Below are positions 1-8,714 of a DNA stretch of 64,000 bases, in pieces (position 1 is the first letter of the stretch; the number at the start of each line of letters is the position of its first letter). The notes below the pieces were generated by a model. That model was not told the origin of the DNA. It made no database searches and worked only from the letters and a program-made list of their open reading frames with translations. The stretch spans positions 1-64,000 of the forward strand of contig CAYSDM010000014.1 in assembly GCA_964429855.1 (NCBI GenBank), written 5' to 3'. The position numbers and the translations under genes were made by a program. Source of the DNA: CALLMM01 sp964429855 (GTDB lineage Bacteria; Armatimonadota; Chthonomonadetes; Chthonomonadales; CAJBBX01).

Positions 1-2
1 CC

Positions 3-350
3 ACGCTCTGCAGGCGAAAGACAAAAGCGTTAGGCGCTTCTCTTTTTGTCTGGTTTTTCTTTGTACTGTTCTACGATCTACTCGTGATTGGCGGGACGTT
101 TCTTTTCCGTGAACGAACTGCGAATCAGTTTCTGGTGCTGTCGCTGTTTGGCAATCCAGTGGACATGACGCGAGTCGCCAGTCTGATCGCATTAAACGGA
201 CAGGAGATATTTGGCGCTGGAGGCGCGGCATTGATGCGCACTCTACAGGGCGAAACGCTTGGCATTCTGGCGCTTATATCCGGTCTGCTCTTCTGGATCG
301 TAGCTCCCGTCTTGCTTGCAGACCGATTTCTAAGGCGACAGGATATCTGA
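3..350 (+). CDS. ABC-2 type (NosY-like) permease, C-terminal part
   Basis: The 5' end lies outside the window; 115 residues remain, read in frame from position 3. Three hydrophobic stretches are visible: a VWFFFVLFYDLL segment near the start, a short one around a GNPVDMTRVASL turn, and a last one before the basic C-terminus LADRFLRRQDI. The VWFF-YDLL segment, the GNP-D--R motif and the single final helix resemble NosY-type ABC-2 permeases, the membrane subunits of ABC exporters with a separate ATPase. An ATPase would be expected upstream but is not visible. Substrate unknown. The next gene begins about 40 bases downstream on the same strand, so co-transcription is possible. Confidence 0.7.
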   Translation, partial: TLCRRKTKALGASLFVWFFFVLFYDLLVIGGTFLFRERTANQFLVLSLFGNPVDMTRVASLIALNGQEIFGAGGAALMRTLQGETLGILALISGLLFWIVAPVLLADRFLRRQDI

Positions 351-390
351 GTACCCTGGATGCTTTCTACCATAGTCTGTGGATGCTCCC

Positions 391-1590
391 ATGAAAAAAT
401 GGCTCTGGATTGCTGTCGTCATAATCTTTCTCTGGATCGCCTATGCGACCTATGCGCGCTGGCGTGAGAAAGTAGAGCAAGAAGAGAACATTCACTACGA
501 AAAAGAGCAGACTCTACTTGTGGTCGTCAGCGAAGACGAATCGTTATCATTTACCCTGTATAAAGCGGGCGAGACACTGGAGATGGCGCAGGCGATAACC
601 ATTACCGATAGTTTTCCCATCTGGCTGTCCGCTGGCAACTACTTTCTTCAGGTAAAACATGGGGAGAACATCCTGTACTATCCCGCTTCCATCCTCGGCT
701 ACCGCTCCGGACCGGATCGTGACGGAGCGCTTGCCATCACCCTGCGTCGGATGCCAACAGAATATCCTCCTCGTTTGCTACGCGAATTGCCTGAATGCGT
801 CTATATTCCTGCTGGAAGCTTTGTGATCGGGGATAAACACAACCCGCGAGAACCACACTACGTCTGGCTTCCTGCCTACTTTATAGCGCCTTTTGAAGTG
901 ACGAATGCGGAGTTTCGCGCCTTTCAAGTCGCGAAGGACGGTTATGTTGATGATGCCAACTGGAGTGAAGAGGGAAGAAAATGGCGATCCAGAAATCCTT
1001 CCCGCGCCTTATCCACCATCAAGGAGGGGGATACGTTGTGGAAGCGTTTCGGGCAACCGGATCAACCGGTTACGGAGGTAACCTGGTATGAGGCGGCTGC
1101 CTTCTGCCAGTGGCTCACTCGCAAAATTGGCGACAGGAAGTGGATATACTCTCTGCCAACAGAGGCGGAGTGGGAGAAGGCGGCGCGGGGACCAGACCAC
1201 CTGGATTATGGCTTGAGCAATGTGGTCAGCGATCGGGAGGGAAGTCTGTATAACTGGAAGAAAAACCCGGATGCCCCCATCACCGTTGTAGGCATTGGCG
1301 TGTCACAAAGCAAGTATCGTCCGAACCGCTACGGTCTTTATCACACGTCCGGCAATGTGGCGGAGTGGACGCTCAGTATCCATCAGCCTTATAGCAGGGA
1401 TAACCCCTACCAGGATCATGATGCGCGCAATCGCCTGAATTCCACTGAGATGCGCGTAGTGCGAGGAGGATCATGGTACAGCGCCAGCACAGCGCTTCTT
1501 CTTCTATCATATCGTGATGCCTTTTTACCGGATGTCTGCAGCAACGAAAAAGGCTTTCGAATTGTTGCCAGAAGACTGCCAAACACCTGA
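391..1590 (+). CDS. Membrane-anchored SUMF1/formylglycine-enzyme-fold protein
   Basis: About 399 residues. An N-terminal helix (residues 4-20) probably anchors it to the membrane. A predicted beta region follows, then from about residue 140 a C-type-lectin-like SUMF1 domain: IPAGSFVIGD near its start, an EVTNAEFRAF stretch, WYEAAAFCQWL, LPTEAEWEKAARG, and the terminal RGGSW and GFRIVARR blocks. Genuine formylglycine-generating enzymes carry a reactive cysteine pair just after the GGS block; here that stretch reads YSASTALLLLSYR without cysteine, so sulfatase activation is unlikely. Related proteins are often binding or structural modules. A GTG at 379 is an in-frame alternative start; the ATG at 391 directly precedes the basic Lys-Lys typical of a membrane anchor. 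Confidence 0.75.
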   Translation: MKKWLWIAVVIIFLWIAYATYARWREKVEQEENIHYEKEQTLLVVVSEDESLSFTLYKAGETLEMAQAITITDSFPIWLSAGNYFLQVKHGENILYYPASILGYRSGPDRDGALAITLRRMPTEYPPRLLRELPECVYIPAGSFVIGDKHNPREPHYVWLPAYFIAPFEVTNAEFRAFQVAKDGYVDDANWSEEGRKWRSRNPSRALSTIKEGDTLWKRFGQPDQPVTEVTWYEAAAFCQWLTRKIGDRKWIYSLPTEAEWEKAARGPDHLDYGLSNVVSDREGSLYNWKKNPDAPITVVGIGVSQSKYRPNRYGLYHTSGNVAEWTLSIHQPYSRDNPYQDHDARNRLNSTEMRVVRGGSWYSASTALLLLSYRDAFLPDVCSNEKGFRIVARRLPNT

Positions 1591-1652
1591 TTCTTTTTGA
1601 AAGATGCTTTGGAAATAGTGTGGACCTCTCCCCCATTCCTGAGAAGGTATTT

Positions 1653-2930
1653 TCATTTCACCTCCTCTTTTCTCAGTATCAGACAGGCGTTGATCCCTCC
1701 AAAGCCAAATGAGTTGGACAGAACTGTTCGGAGTGTCTTCTGCCTGAAACCGTTCGGCACATAGTCCAGATCGCACTGCGGATCAGGGTTGTCCAGATTG
1801 AGAGTGGGAGGGATTGTCTGATTCTTCAGTGCAAGACAGCAGATAACCGCTTCAATGGCTCCAGTTGCGCCAAGCGCATGACCATGAAAGGGTTTCGTAC
1901 CGCTGATGGGAACATGATAGGCGTAATCACCCAGAGCTTTTTTGATCGCCAGTGTCTCGGTGGAATCGTTAAGAGATGTTGAGGAGGCGTGCGCGTTGAT
2001 ATAGTCCAGTTCTTCAGGCTGGATGCCTGCATTCTGCATCGCCAGCGAAATGCAGCGACTGGCGAAAGCTCCATCCGGGCGGGGAACGGTCATATGATAG
2101 GCGTCATTGGTAGAAGCAAAGCCGATAATCTCTGCATAGATTGGCGCACCGCGTTGAATGGCGCGCGCCCTCTCTTCTAAAACCAGCACGGCCGCTCCCT
2201 CCCCCATGACAAAGCCATCGCGATCCCGGTCAAAAGGGCGACAGGCGCGTTCAGGATCCTCATTGCGCGTTGACAATGCGCGAATCAGCGCAAAAGCCCC
2301 ATGACACAACGGTGCAAGCGGCGCTTCCGCGCCCCCCGCCAGCATCACATCCGCATCCCCGCGTTGAATGGCGCGTAGAGCATTACCAATTGCGATAGTT
2401 CCTGAAGCGCAGCTATCGGCATTCGCCGTGCTAACGCCGGTCAACCCGAACTGAATCGCTGTGCAGCAGGTTCCAGCGCCAACGAACATCTGTAGAGCAA
2501 GCTGCAACTCCACGGAGCGAACCCCCTCACGGATATACTGCGTGTGCTGTTGTTCGGCAAATGCCGCTCCTCCTAATGCACTGCCGATACAGACCCCGAT
2601 TCGTGAACAATCTTCCTGCAGTAGGTTAAGGGAGGCATCTTGAATAGCCAGACCGGAGGCGTGTACGGCAAATTGAGAGCAGCGATCCATGCGCCGGAGG
2701 GATTTCGTATCCAGAAACAGGGAGGGGTCGAATCGGTCTACCTCGGCGGCGATTTGAGCGGGGCTTTGAGAAGTATCAAAACGGGTGATCTTTCGGATGG
2801 AGGACTTTCGCTGCTGCAGACCTCGCCATAACTCCTGCGCGCCAATTCCGGACGCGCTAACCACTCCCAGACCAGTGATTACGACGCGGCGTTCTGTTGT
2901 TCCGAAACTTCTACCATCGCTTTGATGCAT
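1653..2930 (-). CDS. fabF: Beta-ketoacyl-ACP synthase II (KAS II family)
   Basis: 425 residues from the ATG at 2930, the only start that keeps the first strand VVITGLGVVS. The thiolase-fold condensing enzyme extends an acyl-ACP with malonyl-ACP in the cytosol. The active site is complete: Cys174 in ADSCASG, His314 in INAHASST and His351 in GHALGATGA. The final GFGGINACLI block is also present. It is the last gene of a minus-strand run behind a SRPBCC protein and a FAD oxidoreductase, and its start overlaps the SRPBCC gene by 52 bases, suggesting translational coupling. No acyl carrier protein, fabD or fabG lies nearby, so it may serve a specialised lipid or polyketide pathway rather than housekeeping fatty acid synthesis. 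Confidence 0.93.
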   Translation of the reverse strand: MHQSDGRSFGTTERRVVITGLGVVSASGIGAQELWRGLQQRKSSIRKITRFDTSQSPAQIAAEVDRFDPSLFLDTKSLRRMDRCSQFAVHASGLAIQDASLNLLQEDCSRIGVCIGSALGGAAFAEQQHTQYIREGVRSVELQLALQMFVGAGTCCTAIQFGLTGVSTANADSCASGTIAIGNALRAIQRGDADVMLAGGAEAPLAPLCHGAFALIRALSTRNEDPERACRPFDRDRDGFVMGEGAAVLVLEERARAIQRGAPIYAEIIGFASTNDAYHMTVPRPDGAFASRCISLAMQNAGIQPEELDYINAHASSTSLNDSTETLAIKKALGDYAYHVPISGTKPFHGHALGATGAIEAVICCLALKNQTIPPTLNLDNPDPQCDLDYVPNGFRQKTLRTVLSNSFGFGGINACLILRKEEVK

Positions 2931-3340
2931 CGTAACGTCTTTCCAGCAATATAGTGTACGAAAAGCCTCCCGACCACCCACTCGGCAAAGAGCGGACCGA
3001 GAATCGGGACGGGATAAGTCAGCGAATGAGAGATTGTAACGCGAACGCTATCGCCTTCCTCAATCAGTCTCCACTCAACGTACATTCCCTTTGTGATACC
3101 GCCAATGTGCTGAAAGAGGATACGATACTCATCCGGCAGGAGTTCCTGTCGGGCGCGCCACTTCACCGGGAACCAGTCACGACGAGCCCCCATTCGGGCG
3201 ATTTTCCAACGCTCTGACTGCTCTTCAACCACCACATATCGGTAATGGGGCAGTATTCTGGTCCAGTCCTGAATGTCAGCTGCCAGCTGAAAGATTCTCT
3301 GCCTGTCACCACGAATGAGAATGGTATTTTCGGTTTGCAT
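2879..3340 (-). CDS. SRPBCC (START/polyketide cyclase-like) protein
   Basis: 153 residues. The opening TENTILIRGDRQRIFQLAADIQDW is typical of the SRPBCC fold (strand, then the helix that begins the hydrophobic cavity), followed by RYVVVEEQSERWKIARM, a GITKGMYVEWRL strand pair and a long C-terminal helix. The superfamily includes aromatase/cyclases, lipid-binding and ubiquinone-binding proteins; the ligand cannot be read from sequence. It begins 12 bases after the FAD oxidoreductase and its 3' end overlaps the ketosynthase gene. The order oxidoreductase-cyclase-ketosynthase resembles small aromatic polyketide or lipid-modification gene sets, which is inference. Confidence 0.8.
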   Translation of the reverse strand: MQTENTILIRGDRQRIFQLAADIQDWTRILPHYRYVVVEEQSERWKIARMGARRDWFPVKWRARQELLPDEYRILFQHIGGITKGMYVEWRLIEEGDSVRVTISHSLTYPVPILGPLFAEWVVGRLFVHYIAGKTLRCIKAMVEVSEQQNAAS

Positions 3341-3352
3341 AGCCCTGACCGA

Positions 3353-4555
3353 TTAAATTGGAAGCAGCAGTCGCAGAAAATATCCGGGATGCAGCGTTCG
3401 AGAAGGTGATTCGATATCCCCCAGAACCTGAAAAAGTCGTTCCCGTAATCCGGGATGACGATTGAGCCGACGGACCGCCAGATTCATCAGGGTCGGTGTT
3501 CGTACAATCCCCTGAACCAACCCGCATAACAGGTAACGCCACATCAGTTCATTCCGCGCCTGATTATAATGCAGCAGACAGTCTGCGGAAGTATCTCCTG
3601 CTGATAAAGCCTGATGGGCGGTCTCTGCGGCAAGTTCTGCGCCGCGAAGCGCGTAGTAGACGCCCTCTCCCGTGAAAGGGTCAATAAATGTGGCGGCGTC
3701 TCCTACCAGCATTACGCCAGAATCTGTTGTTCGACGACAGTAGTGACCAAAGCAGTTCGTTGTCAGAAGATCAGGTTCGCGTCTACTCGTCGGTAGTTTT
3801 TCAGCAAGATCGGGGAAATGGCGGTCTATCTGATCCTGGAAATACTCGGCGGCTCTCCCGGCAATTTGGGACGATTCCTTCATGGGGACAACCAGCGTCA
3901 GATTGACAGAGTGATCCGCCAGCGCACCCGCTCCACAAACCACGCTGCCGGAAGAACGCATCTCCAGCCCGCACTCCAAATCCAGATCGCGCCAGTGCGT
4001 CACGATTGCCAGCCGTTGAAGTCGGCGGACAGGCTTAACTACCTCCATCTCACGAGCCACTTTCGACCGCGATCCATCCGCGCCAATCACCAGTCGAGAC
4101 CGCCAGGCAGACCCAATGTTATACTGTTCGGTTGCGAGAACGCCTCTGACATGCCCGGACTCACGTATTAGGGAACGAAAAGTAACCGATTCCTTCACCT
4201 CAACGCCGACGGATCGCGCTCGATCCAATAGAATGGCATCGAGATTCTTGCGTCTCATTGTCCATCCCACCAGCTGATTGTCTTCGGGAGCATGATACAG
4301 TGCAATGCGATGCTTGGTGTGAATTCTCAGGCGATGAACGGGATGGATTCCCTGTTCCTGCAGCGTTTCCCATACGCCCAGCGAGTGCAGAATTCGCTCT
4401 GCGCCAGGTGTGAGGAACTCCCCGCAGGGCTTATTGCGCGGAAAACGCGCTCTGTCCAGCAGGAGAACCTCCCAGCCTTTTCTTGCCAGCAAAATCGCGC
4501 TGGCGGCTCCGGCAGGTCCTCCTCCTATCACAATAACATCATAACTTCGCGGAAT
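3353..4555 (-). CDS. FAD-dependent oxidoreductase, geranylgeranyl reductase/halogenase-like
   Basis: About 400 residues. The dinucleotide-binding motif IGGGPAGAASA is followed by LLDRARFPRNKPCGEFLTPG, typical of the geranylgeranyl-reductase/lipid reductase group, and by the second FAD motif VMLVGDAATFIDPFTGEG, which opens the YYALRGAELAAE helix. The group reduces isoprenoid double bonds or oxidises aromatic substrates. The start is unusual. The first strand (SYDVIV) is encoded upstream of the first ordinary start codon (GTG at 4531); between it and an in-frame TAG the only start-like codons are ATT and ATA. The ATT at 4553-4555 has an AAGGA 8 bases upstream and is used here; with the GTG start the Rossmann strand would be cut. 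Likely co-transcribed with its neighbours. Confidence 0.85.
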   Translation of the reverse strand: MPRSYDVIVIGGGPAGAASAILLARKGWEVLLLDRARFPRNKPCGEFLTPGAERILHSLGVWETLQEQGIHPVHRLRIHTKHRIALYHAPEDNQLVGWTMRRKNLDAILLDRARSVGVEVKESVTFRSLIRESGHVRGVLATEQYNIGSAWRSRLVIGADGSRSKVAREMEVVKPVRRLQRLAIVTHWRDLDLECGLEMRSSGSVVCGAGALADHSVNLTLVVPMKESSQIAGRAAEYFQDQIDRHFPDLAEKLPTSRREPDLLTTNCFGHYCRRTTDSGVMLVGDAATFIDPFTGEGVYYALRGAELAAETAHQALSAGDTSADCLLHYNQARNELMWRYLLCGLVQGIVRTPTLMNLAVRRLNRHPGLRERLFQVLGDIESPSRTLHPGYFLRLLLPI

Positions 4556-4582
4556 GGAAATATCCTTCTCGAATATTATCTA

Positions 4583-5881
4583 TCAAGAGCCGGGAGATCG
4601 AGTTAAATCCAGAGGGTGCAGGTCACTTACAATCTCCAGATCGTCACGGGCGCGAACCTCTTCCAACATGGATTCGGAAACCTCGAACACCTTTACAAAC
4701 TCCGTATTGCGAATGCGCGCCAGACGCGCCTTTTCATGCCAGCCCTGTCCGCAGGAGCCAATAGCCGCTCGAACGCACATCTCTGCATCATCCAGAATGA
4801 TAGGCAAACCTCCCCGCAGCACGCCTCCTTCTCCGCTAGTTCGGTGATTGGTATAGGTTACATCGAAATCTATCTTCTCGATCAATCGGCGCGTGGTCAT
4901 GTCGGCGAGGCCAATCCCTGCGGCATTTCCATGCGATCTTTCGGTAAGGTCCAGCACACAGACAATACGAATGTTCGGACCATCCCAGGTGGATTCCTCA
5001 ATGGAGGGCATTCGTACCCGTCCTATGACATGGGTATCCATGCCTGAACCGGAAATATCTTTTCCCATGTAGTCTACCACCAGAACATCAAGCGACTCAA
5101 AGGGAAGTCGCGGAGCCAGCGCGCGCGCGCGCGCCAGAAGGTTTTTCTCAATCTCTCTCCCGACCCCATCCGCCAATACCCCGTGAATCTCAGCGGTCTG
5201 ACCAAACTGGTTTTCGAGGATCGCCACACCGCCAACGATGTTGACCGACTCCAGCAGCTTTCTGGCAACTTTCGGCATCGTATTGCGAAGACCGTCCGCG
5301 CCGAAGCGATGAATAGAGTCCGCGCCCTTCTGCTTTCCCAGCCCGATCGCGCACATCTTTGCCAGCCCGCTTTCGATCTCTCCCGCAAAATCGGTATGGT
5401 GCTTGATGCGATTGACAACAATCACCGCATCTGCATCCAGCGCATTGCAGTCAAAGTAGACAGGATAGCCGTCCTCCAGTTCGCCAACCTTTGCCACCTC
5501 CATCGTCGCCTGAATGGGAACCTCCATTGTCTCCGGCGTTATCCCATAATCGCGCAGAATGGCTACCTGTCCCTCGGCAGTCGCCCCGCCATGACTGCCC
5601 ATCGCGGGCACGATAAACGGGTCCGCTCCGCCCTCTTTCAACTCCCGAATGACCGCTTTCAAGATGGTAACAATGTTATTTATCCCCCGACTGCCTACGC
5701 CTATCGCCACAGAGGCGCCGGGACGCAGACGTGGATCGGTCAGCAACCCCTCCACCGCCGCCAGCGTTGCCCCTTCGATGTCCTGTAGAACCGGAGCCTC
5801 TATCTTTTGACGCACGGTATAGACGCCGGGTAGTTTGATATGCGGATAGTCAAATGCACGGGTATTGATCTCAATTTGCAT
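4583..5881 (-). CDS. LarA-like (DUF2088) domain protein
   Basis: 432 residues from the ATG at 5881, which has AGAGG at normal distance; a longer frame to 5953 has no ribosome site. The N-terminal part resembles the DUF2088 domain of nickel-dependent lactate racemase: PGASVAIGVGSRG, a PAMGSHGGAT turn and VVNRIKHHTDFAGEIESGL with consecutive histidines. LarA itself needs the (SCS)Ni(II) pincer cofactor made by LarB, LarC and LarE, and none of these is in the window. Residues after 200 are well conserved looking but give no further function. The start overlaps the preceding exoprotein gene by 11 bases. It may be a racemase of another 2-hydroxyacid; the substrate is not inferable. Confidence 0.75.
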   Translation of the reverse strand: MQIEINTRAFDYPHIKLPGVYTVRQKIEAPVLQDIEGATLAAVEGLLTDPRLRPGASVAIGVGSRGINNIVTILKAVIRELKEGGADPFIVPAMGSHGGATAEGQVAILRDYGITPETMEVPIQATMEVAKVGELEDGYPVYFDCNALDADAVIVVNRIKHHTDFAGEIESGLAKMCAIGLGKQKGADSIHRFGADGLRNTMPKVARKLLESVNIVGGVAILENQFGQTAEIHGVLADGVGREIEKNLLARARALAPRLPFESLDVLVVDYMGKDISGSGMDTHVIGRVRMPSIEESTWDGPNIRIVCVLDLTERSHGNAAGIGLADMTTRRLIEKIDFDVTYTNHRTSGEGGVLRGGLPIILDDAEMCVRAAIGSCGQGWHEKARLARIRNTEFVKVFEVSESMLEEVRARDDLEIVSDLHPLDLTRSPGS

Positions 5882-8087
5882 GGCTGCCTCTTTTCGCGGG
5901 TGATAGACGGATAGTATAGAAGGCGTTTTTCTTGTTTCCTTTCCAGTAGGCAAGATTAAAATCGGAGACTTCCTGAAAATGATAGTAAATCTGATCGTTG
6001 ACGGTAATCCGCATCAACATCACGGTATTTGCATCGCCATAGGTGTGTTTCAGCGGGTCTCTGCCGAAAGGGTTACGCGGCAGCGTAACTTTTCCCTGTT
6101 CGTCCAACGAATACTCCAGAGACGCCTTCCCCTCAAAGAGCTTTCCATACCAGGCGTCAGGACGCGGTTTTGCCTGCCAGATCGCCAGTTTCCCATTTGC
6201 AACGGGATTCCCATCGGGATCGAGAAAAGTAATGATGTTGCTCTCCGGCAGTTCCTGAATATACTCCCCGATCACCGTCGGAGAATTGTAGTTTCCGCCG
6301 CGCGCGCGTCGTCCTTTGATTCTCTCCAGCGCTCCGGCAGTATACTCGTCATAATACGGAATAATACCTCCGCCCATCAAGCCGCGATACTTGTTGAAAT
6401 GAGGTAGAACGGCTTTCATCTCCCCGGTCTCCGTCGCATGAGAACCGCGCTCATCCATAATCTTCACGCTGTCCGGATGAACATCAAAACCGTAACTGTC
6501 TATCAGATAACGCGCATGTGATAGTTCATGCAGCAGCGCCCAGTCAATATAGAAGGCAGGCGTTCCCGCAACAGGCCCCTTCGTCCAGGGAGTCCGTTTC
6601 CAGTAGTCGCTGATACGAGCATCTGTATCGCAGTTAAATCCCCAGATGATATCCACCGTCTTGTCGCGGTTATCGGGATTATTACTCGGAAGTCCGCCGG
6701 ACAACGGAAGCGCGCCGGTCGGGACAACTATCACCCGATCCAATCGCCAGCGATCCATTAACCCGTCTGGAGAGAGAGGATGGTTCGCCTCTGCCATAAG
6801 CCGGTTCCACTGTTCGATCATCCACTGCGCCCAGTCCTCGAAGCTGTTATTCTGTGAATTCTGTTCGTACTGATGATCGTGCCAGTAGTCCGCGAGCTTC
6901 TCCTCGATCCAGAATCCAACTGTTAAAGCGTCTGTATAAATCAGTCTTCGGTTGTTGCCTGCCACGCTGTCCTGACTATCCGGGAGTATAACGAACTCCA
7001 GAGTATGACGTTTCTGCTCCCACTTCCAGGGAAATCGGACTTCCGATCTCCCGTTACGGGCAATCCGGGAGATTTTCCCCTCCGACACCTTTCTGCCGTC
7101 GAGCCTCCATTCGAATGCGAGATTTCGCGTCGCTGCGCCATAACTGCGTATATGCGCGACCCACTCTACGCGCTGCCCTTCTGCGGGCCATCCCGGACCG
7201 TTCCCTCTGTCCGGAGCATCGTAGTCGAGACGCGGCAGGCGTTCTATGTACAGCACATCCAGATCGGTATGTTGGTTCTTCCGTTCCCACCCCTGGATTT
7301 TAACGGGTAATGAGGAGGATAGACCGGAATAGTTCGCCTGCAGGAGCGCTTCGCGTGTCTCATTCTCCTTCACCTGCGGCGCGAGCAGTTCGCCGGGAAA
7401 TCCGCGACGATAGGGACGAAAGCCCTGACCGGAGAAACGCGCCTTTTCCGTGACATCCATCTCCACACCCTTCGCTCCGGCAATGGCGCGTAGTTTCACT
7501 ACTCCGCCGGACGCGAAGATGGATCCAGGTTTCCATTCCGGTCGTTGAGGAATCGTCTCAAGTCGCAATGTCTCTGCGGGAACCAACCGACAGAACTGCC
7601 ATTCGAACAGATGAACGTAGTCATCTCCAACGAGTCGCCGAGCATCCAGCACAAAGACTCTGGCGCGGATCGGCCTGGACAGACGAACGATCGCGCGTCC
7701 CTGCGCGTCCGTTTTTCGCGAACCGGTCAGGTCGCGAAAACTGCGCGCCTGATCCCATAAATCCTGCAGCGAATCGGCGCAGGTGATCCGAAACTCCGAC
7801 CGCTCCGCCACCTGCAGATAGAAGTTCGAGACCATATAGGGTTGCTGAAACTCAATCTGAACATACGCCGGGTTGACGGACGGCGTGCGGAGAAGGGTAT
7901 CAGTTTTGCCGTCGAATATATTCGCAGGATCTCCCAGGTCCCATCGGGTGCAGGTCACCTTTGCCTTTCCCTCTGCGATCATTTTGCCAATGGGGTCCGG
8001 GATCGGAATATCGTTCGCGAATGATCGGGAACAGACTAACAGCAGTAGAAAAAGGGGGACACATCGCAGAGGTCGCGCTGTTGTCAT
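5871..8087 (-). CDS. Large secreted protein with HExxH motif, function unknown
   Basis: 738 residues. Residues 1-24 form a signal peptide ending SFA. The next 150 residues (FDGKTDTLLRTPSVNPAYVQIEFQQPY) look like a discoidin/F5-8C-type carbohydrate-binding fold. A central region contains predicted beta-sandwich sequence. Around residue 519 a zinc-metallopeptidase-type HELSH follows a hydrophobic helix (IDWALLHELSHARYLIDSYG), with MDERGSHATE downstream as a possible source of further ligands. A late segment (FLDPDGNPVANGKLAIWQ) resembles a small beta domain. I do not recognise the family. The next gene overlaps its stop and the upstream gene ends one base before it, so the three form one unit. 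Confidence 0.7.
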   Translation of the reverse strand: MTTARPLRCVPLFLLLLVCSRSFANDIPIPDPIGKMIAEGKAKVTCTRWDLGDPANIFDGKTDTLLRTPSVNPAYVQIEFQQPYMVSNFYLQVAERSEFRITCADSLQDLWDQARSFRDLTGSRKTDAQGRAIVRLSRPIRARVFVLDARRLVGDDYVHLFEWQFCRLVPAETLRLETIPQRPEWKPGSIFASGGVVKLRAIAGAKGVEMDVTEKARFSGQGFRPYRRGFPGELLAPQVKENETREALLQANYSGLSSSLPVKIQGWERKNQHTDLDVLYIERLPRLDYDAPDRGNGPGWPAEGQRVEWVAHIRSYGAATRNLAFEWRLDGRKVSEGKISRIARNGRSEVRFPWKWEQKRHTLEFVILPDSQDSVAGNNRRLIYTDALTVGFWIEEKLADYWHDHQYEQNSQNNSFEDWAQWMIEQWNRLMAEANHPLSPDGLMDRWRLDRVIVVPTGALPLSGGLPSNNPDNRDKTVDIIWGFNCDTDARISDYWKRTPWTKGPVAGTPAFYIDWALLHELSHARYLIDSYGFDVHPDSVKIMDERGSHATETGEMKAVLPHFNKYRGLMGGGIIPYYDEYTAGALERIKGRRARGGNYNSPTVIGEYIQELPESNIITFLDPDGNPVANGKLAIWQAKPRPDAWYGKLFEGKASLEYSLDEQGKVTLPRNPFGRDPLKHTYGDANTVMLMRITVNDQIYYHFQEVSDFNLAYWKGNKKNAFYTIRLSPAKRGSHAN

Positions 8088-8088
8088 C

Positions 8089-8586
8089 TCATCGGTTCCC
8101 GCCTGGATTGATCTTCAGGCTGACGGCGATCTGTTCCAGCACAGATCGATTCTTTTCATAATAGGCTTTGGGAACCAGCGCATAGAAGTGAAACTGTGTT
8201 CCATCCTCCACCGCCACCACCTCATAAAGAACCTTTTTCCCCTGTTTCAATACGATCTCTGTCGCTCTCTGACCGCTTCGTATTTTCAGCTTACGGATTT
8301 TCGCACCGGGCTTTTTTGCATTTTCAAGCTCAGAGATGCCTTCCGGCAGAGTATATCCCGCGTAGACTCGAATATCTACGGTCTGGTCTCTAATATTCAG
8401 CTTTACGCCGTCTCCATTCGTTGGCTCTTGTCCGCGAACCCAGCGCGAGGGATAGCGGATACTGTATTCAAATCTCGTATTTTCGTAGGTTTTCCAGTCC
8501 TGCGACCGCAACTGAAAACCGGAAGCGGTGGTGAATAGCAAGCCCAGAATGAGGAAAAGACAGGCTCGCAATAACAGGGATATCAT
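8089..8586 (-). CDS. Secreted PsbP/DUF1795-like small protein
   Basis: 165 residues. An N-terminal hydrophobic stretch (SLLLRACLFLILGLLFTTASG) is a signal peptide. The mature part begins WKTYENTRFEYSIRYPSRW, the pattern that starts PsbP/MOG1-fold domains, followed by IRVYAGYTLPEGISELENAK and a terminal LEQIAVSLKI strand. Such domains are common small extracytoplasmic modules without a uniform role. It is the first gene of the minus-strand run, one base ahead of the large HExxH exoprotein; the two may act together at the cell surface. Two further TTC-rich bases upstream hold no clear promoter; the dispersed repeat lies about 130 bases upstream. Confidence 0.65.
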   Translation of the reverse strand: MISLLLRACLFLILGLLFTTASGFQLRSQDWKTYENTRFEYSIRYPSRWVRGQEPTNGDGVKLNIRDQTVDIRVYAGYTLPEGISELENAKKPGAKIRKLKIRSGQRATEIVLKQGKKVLYEVVAVEDGTQFHFYALVPKAYYEKNRSVLEQIAVSLKINPGGNR

Positions 8587-8714
8587 GAATCATCCCTCCT
8601 TCAGATAATGCTCTTCTTTTCGTGAAAGCCTTTCGATTTCCTGCATCGTGCATGCCAACTGAGAGAGATCGCGACAACGCACTTTTTCGTTGTCATGTTG
8701 ACCGCAGTGACACC

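Noticed and set aside
5183..5788. 201-codon open frame antisense to the LarA-like gene
   Set aside because: Antisense to a conserved domain; no supporting signal.
1653..5881. Complete type II polyketide synthase cluster
   Set aside because: No chain length factor and no acyl carrier protein accompany the ketosynthase.
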